A stretch of 64,000 nt of DNA from Anaerolineaceae bacterium (GTDB lineage: Bacteria; Chloroflexota; Anaerolineae; Anaerolineales; Anaerolineaceae): NCBI GenBank assembly GCA_029265815.1, contig JAJUGU010000004.1, positions 62,001 through 126,000 on the forward strand, given 5' to 3'. Shown here one piece after another: positions 45,442 through 54,437 of this stretch; the first letter of the stretch is position 1, and the number at the start of each line of letters is the position of its first letter. Made by a program: the position numbers and the translations under genes. The notes beneath the pieces were generated by a model. That model was not told the origin of the DNA. It made no database searches and worked only from the letters and a program-made list of their open reading frames with translations.

Positions 45442-46773
45442 ATGCCAGACGCGATCTTTCAATTTCCACGCGGCTTTATGTGGGGTACGGCAACCGCCGC
45501 GCACCAGGTGGAAGGGAATAACATTAATAACAACTGGGCAAAATGGGAATCTGAACCCGGCCGTATCATTAAAGGCCAAAAATCAGGGCTGGCCTGCGAC
45601 TGGTGGGGAGGGCGCTGGAAAGAAGATTTTGAACGCGCCAGAAATACCGGTCAAAATGCCCACCGCTTTTCCATCGAATGGAGCCGCATCCAGCCTGAAC
45701 CCGACCGATGGGATGACGAAGCGCTGAACAAGTACCTTGAGATGTGCCGCTGGTTGTACCGCAATAATATGACACCACTGGTTACCCTTCACCATTTTAC
45801 CGATCCATTGTGGTTGGTTGAACGCGGCGGCTGGGAAAATGAAGAGACCCCTGCGCTGTTCGCCCGTTACGTCCGCCGCGTGGTGACCAGTCTCAAAGAT
45901 TACGTTAACCTTTGGGTAACGATTAACGAGCCAAACGTGTATATCTTCAGCGGATGGGTTTCGGGTGAGTTTCCCCCGGGGAAGAACGATCTTGCATGTG
46001 CTGTAAAAGTAGCAGTGAACCTGATTCGCGGGCATGCTGCTGGTTATAAAGTGATTCATGAGGTGCAGTCCGAAGCACAGGTGGGGGTCGCCACCAATTA
46101 CCGCAGCCTTGTTCCTGCCAGATCATGGTTCCTGCTTGACAGACCTCCGATGAAGATACAAGACCAGATCTTCAACCGCGCAATCAACGATTGCCTTTCT
46201 TCTGGAAAGCTTAACCTTCCATTCAAGAAAGTCAACATCCCCGAAGCAGCCGGCACGCAGGATTTCATTGGTTTGAATTACTACACCCGTGATCTGGTTC
46301 AGTTTAGCCTGAAAGACTACGCTTCTCTTTTTGGCAGGCGTTTCTTTCCAAAGGACGCCGATCTGAGCCCTACAGGGTTCATCGCCAATATCCCGGCAGG
46401 CATGTGGGATGGATTGAAATGGGCGCATGAATACAAACTACCGGTTATCATTACCGAGAACGGCGTCGAAGATCATCTTGACACTCTCCGCCCGCGTTAC
46501 ACCATCGAGCATCTACACCAGGTCTGGCGCGCAATTAACTTTAACTGGCGCATTAAAGGATATTTCCACTGGTCTCTGGTGGATAATTTTGAGTGGGAAC
46601 GTGGCTGGACACAGCGCTTCGGATTATGGGGCCTCGATACTACAACCCAGGAGCGCATCCGCCGCAGCAGTGTAGATATGTATGAAACCATCTGTAAAGA
46701 AAATGGTATCTCAAGTGATATGGTGAAACGATACGCACCTGAAATCTTTGAGAAGCTTTTTCCGGCTGATTGA
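45442..46773 (+). CDS. glycoside hydrolase family 1 beta-glucosidase
   Basis: FMWGTATAAHQVEG, TINEPNVY (acid/base), ITENGVED (nucleophile). Confidence 0.93.
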   Translation: MPDAIFQFPRGFMWGTATAAHQVEGNNINNNWAKWESEPGRIIKGQKSGLACDWWGGRWKEDFERARNTGQNAHRFSIEWSRIQPEPDRWDDEALNKYLEMCRWLYRNNMTPLVTLHHFTDPLWLVERGGWENEETPALFARYVRRVVTSLKDYVNLWVTINEPNVYIFSGWVSGEFPPGKNDLACAVKVAVNLIRGHAAGYKVIHEVQSEAQVGVATNYRSLVPARSWFLLDRPPMKIQDQIFNRAINDCLSSGKLNLPFKKVNIPEAAGTQDFIGLNYYTRDLVQFSLKDYASLFGRRFFPKDADLSPTGFIANIPAGMWDGLKWAHEYKLPVIITENGVEDHLDTLRPRYTIEHLHQVWRAINFNWRIKGYFHWSLVDNFEWERGWTQRFGLWGLDTTTQERIRRSSVDMYETICKENGISSDMVKRYAPEIFEKLFPAD

Positions 46774-46805
46774 TGACTGGCCACAAGCCGTTATGGAAAA
46801 ACCCC

Positions 46806-47207
46806 ATGCCAACTTATGAATTTTTCAGTGCAGACTGGTTGAAAGAAATCGAAAGGCTCATCCGCAGCCAAATTGATCCCGCAGCCATCAACTATGCCTC
46901 CACAAGCCTGCTTACGGTGTTCGAAAACTGTCCTAACGGTGTGGAGAAGGCTCTCTTCATCCAGACGCATAAAGGGGAATTAACCCGGATCCTTGCCGTC
47001 GAAAAACCTTACCCGCAGGCTGAATTTGCCGTCAGTGGTGAATACACGACTTTCCTCAAGGTCATGAGAAAACAATTGGATCCGATGACAGCACTGATGA
47101 GCGGTGAACTTCATTTTGAAGGGAACATGATACGCGCGATGGGGATGGTTTCATTAATTGAACCTTTGTATCAAGTAATCGCTGAAATTCCGACCAATTT
47201 CGAGTAG
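46806..47207 (+). CDS. SCP2-like sterol-carrier domain protein (copy 1)
   Basis: AEFAVSGEYTTFLKVMRKQLDPMTALMSGELHFEGNMIRAMGM; start ATG 46806. Confidence 0.7.
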   Translation: MPTYEFFSADWLKEIERLIRSQIDPAAINYASTSLLTVFENCPNGVEKALFIQTHKGELTRILAVEKPYPQAEFAVSGEYTTFLKVMRKQLDPMTALMSGELHFEGNMIRAMGMVSLIEPLYQVIAEIPTNFE

Positions 47208-47225
47208 ATCATTACTGCCCGTATC

Positions 47226-47256
47226 AAAACGGCATCGTATTTCGATGCCGTTTTAA
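47226..47256 (+). terminator. intrinsic terminator
   Basis: AAAACGGCATCG...CGATGCCGTTTT. Confidence 0.75.
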
Positions 47257-47312
47257 TGATTTCAATATAATTAATCCATCACTCGACGCTTTTTTTCAAA
47301 AAGGAGATCCCT

Positions 47313-47711
47313 ATGCCGACAATCAAATACCTGAGTCCTGAATGGACTGCGGAAGCTGAACAACGTTTACGCAGTCAGCTCACCCCCGACCAAATGAAGA
47401 ACCTGACCTCTTCGATGCTGACCGTGTACACAAATTGCCCGGATGGCAAAGACCGTGCGCTCTACTATAAGCTCGAGAACGGCATTTTCACCGATATTTC
47501 CATTCGTGAAGCTCCTTTCCCTGAAGCTGAATTTGTGATCAGTGGGGATTATGAGACATTCGCCAAGATTTCTCGCGCTGAACTTGGATCACGTTCAGCA
47601 TTGATGAGCGGCAGGCTGCGCTTGCAGGGCAATATGGTTAAAGCCTTGAGCCTTGCATCAATTGTCGACCGTTTTAATAAAATCCTCTCAGAGATCGATT
47701 GTGAATATTAG
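47313..47711 (+). CDS. SCP2-like sterol-carrier domain protein (copy 2)
   Basis: Paralogue of 46806..47207: AEFVISGDYETFAKISRAELGSRSALMSGRLRLQGNMVKALSL. Confidence 0.7.
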   Translation: MPTIKYLSPEWTAEAEQRLRSQLTPDQMKNLTSSMLTVYTNCPDGKDRALYYKLENGIFTDISIREAPFPEAEFVISGDYETFAKISRAELGSRSALMSGRLRLQGNMVKALSLASIVDRFNKILSEIDCEY

Positions 47712-47719
47712 AGGGAAAA

Positions 47720-48934
47720 ATGACAACCAACGATCCCTATTTCATTGACTTTCCCGGCAGAATTAAATCCATCCAGCGTGAAATGGCCCTCGACGGCGTG
47801 GATGTTTACCTGGGTTCTCGCCTGCGCACCCTTTCCTGGACAACAGATGCCTTCTGCCCGTGGCGCAGTTATATCGTGATTCCTCCAGAAGGTCTGCCTA
47901 CAGTATTCACCTTTGTGATCGATGCGGCGCGTGTGGCAGATGAATCGTGGCTTGATTTTGACCATGTGCTCGGTTTCGCCCCTATGGGCGGCCAGGACCA
48001 GATCACCGCTGTTTCAGATCTGATTAAATCCTATCTTAAGAATGGCAAAGGCGTGGTGGGTGTAGAAGCGGGCATGTCCAATTATCTACCTGAAGGAAAC
48101 CTCACTCACTATGAATATGAAGCTTTCTCTGCCGCTTTGCCCGGTGCAAGGCTGGTTAATGCGCTGGATATCATCGACCGCCTGTCCATGATAAAAGATG
48201 AAGGAACGATCAATCGCTTCAGAAAAGCAGGACGGATGGCAGACGCCGGACACGAGGCAGTGCTTAAAGCCATTCAAAACGGAGGTTTCGCTAAATACAC
48301 CGAAACCGAGATAGCCGGTATTGCAGCTCTGGCCATGCGTGAAGCTGGCAGCACCTGGGAATGGTCATTCACAGGCGGTAACGAGATCGCCTCTGGCTAC
48401 CGCACGGGTTTGATGGGCGGCGCATGCACGCCTCCCACTGATCGCAGACTGCGGGCGGGAGAACCCTTGATGGTCGACCTGCACTCCACTTACAGACTTG
48501 GTCTTGGTGATCATACTCACAACTATCTGCTTGCCCCTGCTACTGAACGCCAGTTGTGGCATGCCAAAAATTTTGTTGATCTGGTAGCGTTGTGCCTTGA
48601 TACTTATAAACCCGGCATCACCCCCTCTACACTGGCAGATAAAATGATGGTCTTCTGTGAAGAAAGAGGGTTCGCGGAGTTCATGGTGCCCGGCTTTGAA
48701 CACGGCATCGGTATGCTGGGTGATGAATGGCGCATCGGCCGCAATGATGGTCCTTTCCCATACTGGACGAATCCAGATCATGTTTATCAAAAGAACGAGA
48801 TGCTCATCTGCGCCATCCAGTACGCGTGCCCTGAAGAGAATATTGGATTCCGTTACGAGAACGCCATCCTCATCACTGAAGATGGCTGTGAAACGATGTC
48901 AAAATTCCCGCTTGCCATCGAAGTGATCGAATAG
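47720..48934 (+). CDS. M24-family Xaa-Pro aminopeptidase-like protein
   Basis: Creatinase N-domain; AGRMADAGHEAVLKA, MVDLHSTYRLGLGDHTHNY, VPGFEHGIGM. Confidence 0.85.
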   Translation: MTTNDPYFIDFPGRIKSIQREMALDGVDVYLGSRLRTLSWTTDAFCPWRSYIVIPPEGLPTVFTFVIDAARVADESWLDFDHVLGFAPMGGQDQITAVSDLIKSYLKNGKGVVGVEAGMSNYLPEGNLTHYEYEAFSAALPGARLVNALDIIDRLSMIKDEGTINRFRKAGRMADAGHEAVLKAIQNGGFAKYTETEIAGIAALAMREAGSTWEWSFTGGNEIASGYRTGLMGGACTPPTDRRLRAGEPLMVDLHSTYRLGLGDHTHNYLLAPATERQLWHAKNFVDLVALCLDTYKPGITPSTLADKMMVFCEERGFAEFMVPGFEHGIGMLGDEWRIGRNDGPFPYWTNPDHVYQKNEMLICAIQYACPEENIGFRYENAILITEDGCETMSKFPLAIEVIE

Positions 48935-48950
48935 ACTCAAGACACTCAAC

Positions 48951-48980
48951 AAACGGCTCCCGACGCGGAGCCGTTTGTTT
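48951..48980 (+). terminator. intrinsic terminator
   Basis: AAACGGCTCC CGACGC GGAGCCGTTTGTTT. Confidence 0.8.
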
Positions 48981-49128
48981 ATCTTCCAGCTCATTTTTAT
49001 TCCTCCAGTGATAAAAAATCATTGACAGAACTATCTGGTATAATCCATCCGGTTAAAATTACCTTTTTGGCGCTATGATAGATCATATCAAGGTTAAGCG
49101 ATCTTTTGGATCAGCTGCCTTTTAATGA

Positions 49129-51300
49129 ATGGAAAAAATACCAATGAAAATTATCCGAGAATATCCCAATACCTTCAACCTGCCAAAACGCATCGAAGGA
49201 TTGAGTAAAATTGCCCGAAACCTATGGTGGGTCTGGAACCCAGACGGACAGCGTGTTTTTCAGTTTATTGACCCCCTGCTCTGGGATCTGGTAACCCACA
49301 ACCCCGTGGCCTTCCTTCAGAAAGTGGAACGTCAGCGCTTGAACGCTGCCGTCAATCAACCAGCGTATCTTGAACATTACGACCGCACTCTGGCCGCATT
49401 TGAATCTTATCTAACAAACACCCAAACCTGGTATAAGTTGACCTACCCCGACCTGATCGATCAATCAATCGCCTATTTCTCTTTTGAGTTTGGTCTTCAT
49501 GAATCACTGCCGGTATACGCAGGCGGTCTCGGAATCCTTTCAGGAGATCATTTAAAAGAAGCTTCTGATCTTGGCATGCCGCTTACTGCAGTAGGATTTG
49601 TTTATAACCACGGCTATTTCGTGCAACATCTCACAGAAGACGGCTGGCAAGAAACCCGCAGCGCGTTGATTGATTATAGCAAGTTGCCGTTGATCGCCTT
49701 AATGGACGAAAACCGCAAACCCTTGATGATCTCGATCGATCTGCCAGGACGCAGAGTTTATGCTCGAATCTGGGAACTCGAGGTAGGCCGCATCAAACTT
49801 TACCTGCTCGATTCTGATGTAGACCCCAATTCACCTTCTGACCGCCAGTTAACCGAACGGCTTTACAGCAATGATCTTGAAGTGCGAATTTCACAGGAGA
49901 TCTTGCTGGGCATGGGAGGTGTGCAGGTGTTACGCCTGCTGGGTCTGAATCCCACCGTCTGGCACATGAACGAAGGCCATTCCGCTTTTCTTGCCGTGGA
50001 GCGCATCCGTGAAAAAGTAAAAACAGGTATGTCCTTTGAAAATGCCATGGATCAGGTAAAGATTGGTGACATCTTTACCACACATACCCCCGTTCCAGCT
50101 GGTAACGACCAATTTCCCCTGTGGCTGATTGATAAATACTTTGGCAACATCTGGGCAGAGCTTGGTCTCACCCGTGACCAATTCATAGACCTGGGAAGAC
50201 AGGTACAACCCTGGGGTGAGACTTTCGTCATGCCTGTACTTGCGCTTAAACTCTCCAAACGGGCTAATGCCGTTTCTGAATTACATGGTATCGTATCAAG
50301 GCGAATGTGGCAGTTCCTGTGGCCAGAGGAAAAAGAAGAAAACGTTCCAATCGGTTACGTAACCAACGGTGTGCATACGCGTACATGGCTGGCTCGCCGC
50401 ATGGGGCTACTCTTTGAAAAATACCTTGCCCCAGACTGGGCAGACCGCCTGGATGATCCTGACCTCTGGAAAAATGTTTTCCAAATCCCTGATGAAGAAT
50501 TATGGGCTGTTCGCCGGCACTTGAAGAACAAACTGGTGAGTTTTGCCAATGAACGTACCCGTCTGCAGTGGCAGAACGGGCTGCTCACGCCCAGTCAGGC
50601 AGTCGCCGGCGGTGTCTTCCTTGAACCCTACTCATTGACGATCGGCTTCGCACGCCGGTTCGCAACTTATAAGCGCGCCAACCTCGTATTCCGTGATTTC
50701 GATCGTTTTATGAATCTGATCAACGATTCACATCGTCCGGTACAGATCATTTTTGCCGGCAAAGCCCACCCAGCCGATGAGCCGGGTAAAATGTTGATCC
50801 AACAGGTGTACCGTACTGTCAAAGATTCACGCAGCGCAGGCCGTCTGGTCTTTCTGGAAGACTACGACATTAATGTCGCACGCTATCTGGTGCAGGGCGT
50901 TGACGTATGGCTAAACACCCCCCGACGGCCCAATGAAGCTTCAGGAACTTCAGGCATGAAAGCTGCTCTCAACGGCGTGCTTAACTTCTCGGTGCTCGAT
51001 GGCTGGTGGCGGGAAGGATACAACGGCAAGAACGGCTGGCCCATCGGCAAAGACATGGATTATGCCAATCCTGAAGAACAGGATGCAGCTGACGCACAGA
51101 GTATTTACGAGACACTGGAAAAACAGATCATCCCTATGTACTATGAGCGTGATCAAAACAAAATTCCCACCCTTTGGCTGCAGATGGTCAAAGAATGTCT
51201 GCGCACACTCACTCCGCAGTTCAGCCTGCGCCGTATGCTCAAAGAATATACAACAGATTACTACCTGCCTGTCATCAAAGAATCAGCTTCGATTCAGTAG
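49129..51300 (+). CDS. glgP: alpha-glucan (glycogen) phosphorylase
   Basis: AYFSFEFGLHESLPVYAGGLGILSGDHLKEASDLG, HMNEGHSAFL, FARRFATYKRANLVF, PRRPNEASGTSGMKAALNGVLNFSVLDGWW. Confidence 0.93.
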   Translation: MEKIPMKIIREYPNTFNLPKRIEGLSKIARNLWWVWNPDGQRVFQFIDPLLWDLVTHNPVAFLQKVERQRLNAAVNQPAYLEHYDRTLAAFESYLTNTQTWYKLTYPDLIDQSIAYFSFEFGLHESLPVYAGGLGILSGDHLKEASDLGMPLTAVGFVYNHGYFVQHLTEDGWQETRSALIDYSKLPLIALMDENRKPLMISIDLPGRRVYARIWELEVGRIKLYLLDSDVDPNSPSDRQLTERLYSNDLEVRISQEILLGMGGVQVLRLLGLNPTVWHMNEGHSAFLAVERIREKVKTGMSFENAMDQVKIGDIFTTHTPVPAGNDQFPLWLIDKYFGNIWAELGLTRDQFIDLGRQVQPWGETFVMPVLALKLSKRANAVSELHGIVSRRMWQFLWPEEKEENVPIGYVTNGVHTRTWLARRMGLLFEKYLAPDWADRLDDPDLWKNVFQIPDEELWAVRRHLKNKLVSFANERTRLQWQNGLLTPSQAVAGGVFLEPYSLTIGFARRFATYKRANLVFRDFDRFMNLINDSHRPVQIIFAGKAHPADEPGKMLIQQVYRTVKDSRSAGRLVFLEDYDINVARYLVQGVDVWLNTPRRPNEASGTSGMKAALNGVLNFSVLDGWWREGYNGKNGWPIGKDMDYANPEEQDAADAQSIYETLEKQIIPMYYERDQNKIPTLWLQMVKECLRTLTPQFSLRRMLKEYTTDYYLPVIKESASIQ

Positions 51301-51320
51301 ATTGGTTGAAGGATACTATC

Positions 51321-51848
51321 ATGGAAAATTTAATTGACCCCCATGCGTGGTTATACGCTTTAATGATCTTTGCCCTCCGGGTTGGAGATATGTCTCTGGA
51401 TACCATCCGCGTGCTCTTTGTGATGCGCGGGAAGAAACTGCTTACCTGGGTACTGGGCTTTGTCCAATCCGTGATCTATATCGTTGCCATCAGCTCGGTA
51501 TTGACCGAAATGGACAACATCCTCAACGTGCTTGCCTACGCAGCGGGCTTCGCCACCGGTAATGTTGTCGGTTTAATCATTGAAGGTAAGCTGGCAATCG
51601 GTCACATTCTCATAACCATTATCAGCTCTCACCGCGGGGCCTACATTGCAGAACAGCTGCGTGCCAGTGGTTACGCAGTAACTGAAATTTCAGGGCGTGG
51701 TAAGAACGGCACTGTGTTCGAACTCCACGCCAGTGTGTTGAGAAAAGACGTGCCCAACGTGGAAACCATCGTCCTTGAAGCAGATCCTCAAGCATTCGTC
51801 ACTGCCGAAGACGTACGCCCCGTAAGGCGCGGCTTCTGGCGTGCCTGA
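51321..51848 (+). CDS. UPF0316/DUF2179-type membrane protein
   Basis: Start ATG 51321; RVGDMSLDTIRVLFVMRGKK, AYAAGFATGNVVGLIIEGKLAIG, C-terminal GRGKNGTVFELHASVLRKDV. Confidence 0.85.
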   Translation: MENLIDPHAWLYALMIFALRVGDMSLDTIRVLFVMRGKKLLTWVLGFVQSVIYIVAISSVLTEMDNILNVLAYAAGFATGNVVGLIIEGKLAIGHILITIISSHRGAYIAEQLRASGYAVTEISGRGKNGTVFELHASVLRKDVPNVETIVLEADPQAFVTAEDVRPVRRGFWRA

Positions 51849-51887
51849 CTCTGCCCTGAAAACAATTGGTGATTCAATTAGCTAAAT

Positions 51888-52628
51888 TTAGAATCTCAAG
51901 TCAGCAGCCTGACGATAATTCAACATAGCCCGAAAATTGGCAAACATTTCTTCCATGATTTCCTGCCGGCGTACATGAACATAATTCGCCAGACGTTTGA
52001 ACTCACTGCGCGTGGGGAAGATTTCCAATCCGATTCTCGTCAGACTATCGGTAAGATAACGCATATCTTTGACGATCCCTCTCACTCTGAATTCTTCAAG
52101 AAATGGCTTAACATTTATCTTGAAATCTAGATCGGAATTGGTAATGGATGCAGGAATCTCATCCATCTGCACGTTGGCGATCAAACACATTCCCTTGATT
52201 GAAATGTCGTGAAGATTGGCGCGAATTTCCATACCATCACTGATGAACGAAAAATAAACTGGAAATTTCGGCTGTACGCGCTGTTCCGAACGCTCTCTCC
52301 ACTCCTGTTTCAATACATGAAAATCACTTAGATGGACTTCATCATTGTGGATCAGGATTCTCACAGTTCGAGAAACTATTATTGTCTGGTCATTTTGTAT
52401 GCGCAGAAATACAGGGATGGTTTCGCTGCCTGAACAGAAATTACCGATATTCCCAGCTCGGGCAATGACCTGACTGCTGGTTGTTTCTTTCACCGCAAGT
52501 TGATCATTCACTAGCATCCCGCTCATGGGGATGGTCACCTCAATATTGTCTTCAGGATGGATCAATGTGCTGATATCATCCACTTCTTTTGCGGATTCAA
52601 AAAGGGTGATTTCCTGGATGGGTTTCAT
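51888..52628 (-). CDS. PilZ-type c-di-GMP-binding protein
   Basis: EWRERSEQRVQPKFPVYF (RxxxR) and LHDISIKGMCLIA (D/NxSxxG-like) PilZ motifs; YcgR-like N-domain. Confidence 0.75.
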   Translation of the reverse strand: MKPIQEITLFESAKEVDDISTLIHPEDNIEVTIPMSGMLVNDQLAVKETTSSQVIARAGNIGNFCSGSETIPVFLRIQNDQTIIVSRTVRILIHNDEVHLSDFHVLKQEWRERSEQRVQPKFPVYFSFISDGMEIRANLHDISIKGMCLIANVQMDEIPASITNSDLDFKINVKPFLEEFRVRGIVKDMRYLTDSLTRIGLEIFPTRSEFKRLANYVHVRRQEIMEEMFANFRAMLNYRQAADLRF

Positions 52629-52705
52629 CGACCACCTCCTTTACCAGTAGTACCAGTAAATAAATGGTGCAAATAACTTTACTCAAACATCGATTACGGT
52701 AGACG

Positions 52706-52733
52706 CAAAACGCCGAGGACTCCTCGGCGTTTT
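52706..52733 (-). terminator. terminator-like palindrome in the 5'UTR of the PilZ gene
   Basis: AAAACGCCGAGGA CT CCTCGGCGTTTT, located between a promoter and the PilZ start codon. Confidence 0.6.
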
Positions 52734-52747
52734 CTTTTATATAAATT

Positions 52748-52778
52748 ATTATAAACACATATACACAGTGCTTGTCAA
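52748..52778 (-). promoter_or_regulatory. sigma70-type promoter of PilZ gene
   Basis: Minus TTGACA (52778-52773), 19-bp spacer, TATAAT (52753-52748). Confidence 0.65.
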
Positions 52779-52885
52779 GGGCATGCTTCTTTAATCTCAT
52801 TTATCATTCCGGGTAAAATGCTCAATCCTCCTCATCAACCAGGTTAAGTTCAGGCTGTCCTCCAGCCACACATCTCTACTCGTCC

Positions 52886-52915
52886 TTGACGAAATACTTA
52901 TTCCAGTTTTATAAT
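52886..52915 (+). promoter_or_regulatory. sdpR-like promoter
   Basis: TTGACG (52886-52891), 18-bp spacer, TATAAT (52910-52915). Confidence 0.6.
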
Positions 52916-52939
52916 CTATTTAGAAAATTTTCTAAATAG
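52916..52939 (+). promoter_or_regulatory. 24-bp perfect palindrome, candidate ArsR/SdpR operator
   Basis: CTATTTAGAAAATTTTCTAAATAG, immediately 3' of the -10 box and 12 bp before the ArsR start. Confidence 0.7.
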
Positions 52940-52951
52940 GATTTAACTGCA

Positions 52952-53233
52952 ATGGGATATGCAGAAACTTTAAAAGCCCTGTCCGATCCAGTAAGGCGTG
53001 AAATTCTCGTCATGCTGAAATCCGGGAAAATGACCGCAGGTGAAATTGGAAGACACTTTAATATGACCGGGGCAACCATTTCTTATCACCTGTCACAGTT
53101 AAAAAAGGCTGACCTTGTATTCGAAACCAAGTTTAAAAACTTCATATTCTATGAACTGAACACCTCGGTTCTGGAAGAGATCATGCTCTGGCTTTCGCAA
53201 TTTGGAGGAAGTAATGCTGAAGTTAAAAAATAA
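52952..53233 (+). CDS. sdpR: ArsR-family (SdpR-like) autorepressor
   Basis: LKALSDPVRREILVMLKSGKMTAGEIGRHFNMTGATISYHLSQLKKADLVFETKFKNFIFYELN. Confidence 0.85.
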   Translation: MGYAETLKALSDPVRREILVMLKSGKMTAGEIGRHFNMTGATISYHLSQLKKADLVFETKFKNFIFYELNTSVLEEIMLWLSQFGGSNAEVKK

Positions 53234-53873
53234 AACTGCTCTGCTGTTGTCAACCATCATCTGTTTAACCCCTATGATCTTTGCCCTGATAATCTTCGAA
53301 AAATTGCCGCCGCAGGTTCCCACACATTTCAACGCAGCGGGTGTCGCAGATGATTATCTTCCCAAGGCAGCAGCTGCTTTTGGCTTGCCTTTGATCCTGG
53401 CAGCAATCAACGCATATACTCACTTTCGGCTCACTGCAGACCCAAAAGTAGAAAAAGCTTCATCGGTGATCAAGCAAGCGATGAAATGGGTCGTCCCGGT
53501 TATTTCTGTTTTGTTTATTCCTTTTTCTCTATTAAAAGCGCTGGGTACAAACCTTCCCATCCCAATGGCTGCCACATCTCTCGCAGGCATTGTGATTATT
53601 ATCTGTGGCAATTACCTCCCCAAGTGCAGACAGAATTACACGGTAGGCATCAAACTGCCATGGACGCTCGACAGCGAAACGAACTGGAATAAGACCCATC
53701 GCTTCGCAGGCTTTCTCTGGGTGTTTGGCGGATTGATCATTCTAATTAACGCGTTCTTTTCTTTCTGGCCGGTTAATCTTGTCGTTATAAGCCTTCTGGT
53801 TATCGTGCCCTTTATTTATTCATATTTAGAATATCAACACGAGAATAAGGATCAATCGATAGGACAAGAATAG
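53214..53873 (+). CDS. sdpI: SdpI-family immunity-like membrane protein (DUF1648)
   Basis: LPPQVPTHFNAAGVADDYLPK, GNYLPKCRQNYTVGIKLPWTLDSETNWNKTHRFAG. Confidence 0.88.
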   Translation: MLKLKNKTALLLSTIICLTPMIFALIIFEKLPPQVPTHFNAAGVADDYLPKAAAAFGLPLILAAINAYTHFRLTADPKVEKASSVIKQAMKWVVPVISVLFIPFSLLKALGTNLPIPMAATSLAGIVIIICGNYLPKCRQNYTVGIKLPWTLDSETNWNKTHRFAGFLWVFGGLIILINAFFSFWPVNLVVISLLVIVPFIYSYLEYQHENKDQSIGQE

Positions 53874-53944
53874 GTTTTTCTTAAAAAGTGCTTTCTTAAT
53901 AAAATTTCCAATCACTGATTAATAAAAAAGGAGATCCATAAAAA

Positions 53945-54355
53945 ATGAAAATTTATAAGACCATTTTTGTCATTCTGCTTACTTTCATGATGCTGGCTGC
54001 TTGCACCTCTACAAAGCTTGCGGATATTTATGATGAAGATTCAGTCATCAACCGTGCAAAAGAGATCGTTGAACTCATTAATACGTATGACTTTGATACT
54101 GTCAACGCGCAATTGCGGGACGATCTTCAAGATCAGTTGACATCCGCCCAACTGAAAGAAGCCCTGGAAGGAAAACTGGCCAACGCTGGTGCGTTCATCG
54201 AGTATCAATCAAGCACTGCTGTGGGTCAAAAAAGTAAATCCACCGGCGAGGATTATGCTACCGTTGTTCTGGTGGGAAAATATGAGAACAGTACCATTGT
54301 ATATACGATCACAATGGATTCCAATCTGGATATCGTTGGGTTGTATGCAAAATAA
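53945..54355 (+). CDS. small lipoprotein, DUF3887-like
   Basis: Lipobox MLAAC; AKEIVELINTYDFDTVNAQLRDDLQDQLTSAQLKEAL. Confidence 0.7.
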   Translation: MKIYKTIFVILLTFMMLAACTSTKLADIYDEDSVINRAKEIVELINTYDFDTVNAQLRDDLQDQLTSAQLKEALEGKLANAGAFIEYQSSTAVGQKSKSTGEDYATVVLVGKYENSTIVYTITMDSNLDIVGLYAK

Positions 54356-54399
54356 GATCAAAGCCGTTACAGCAATAAACGGTGATCAATAGAATATCA

Positions 54400-54425
54400 A
54401 AAGCGCCATCCTTGCGGATGGCGCT
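54400..54425 (-). terminator. stem-loop, probable bidirectional terminator
   Basis: AAGCGCCATCC TTGC GGATGGCGCTT between convergent genes. Confidence 0.6.
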
Positions 54426-54437
54426 TGACGTAAAAGA

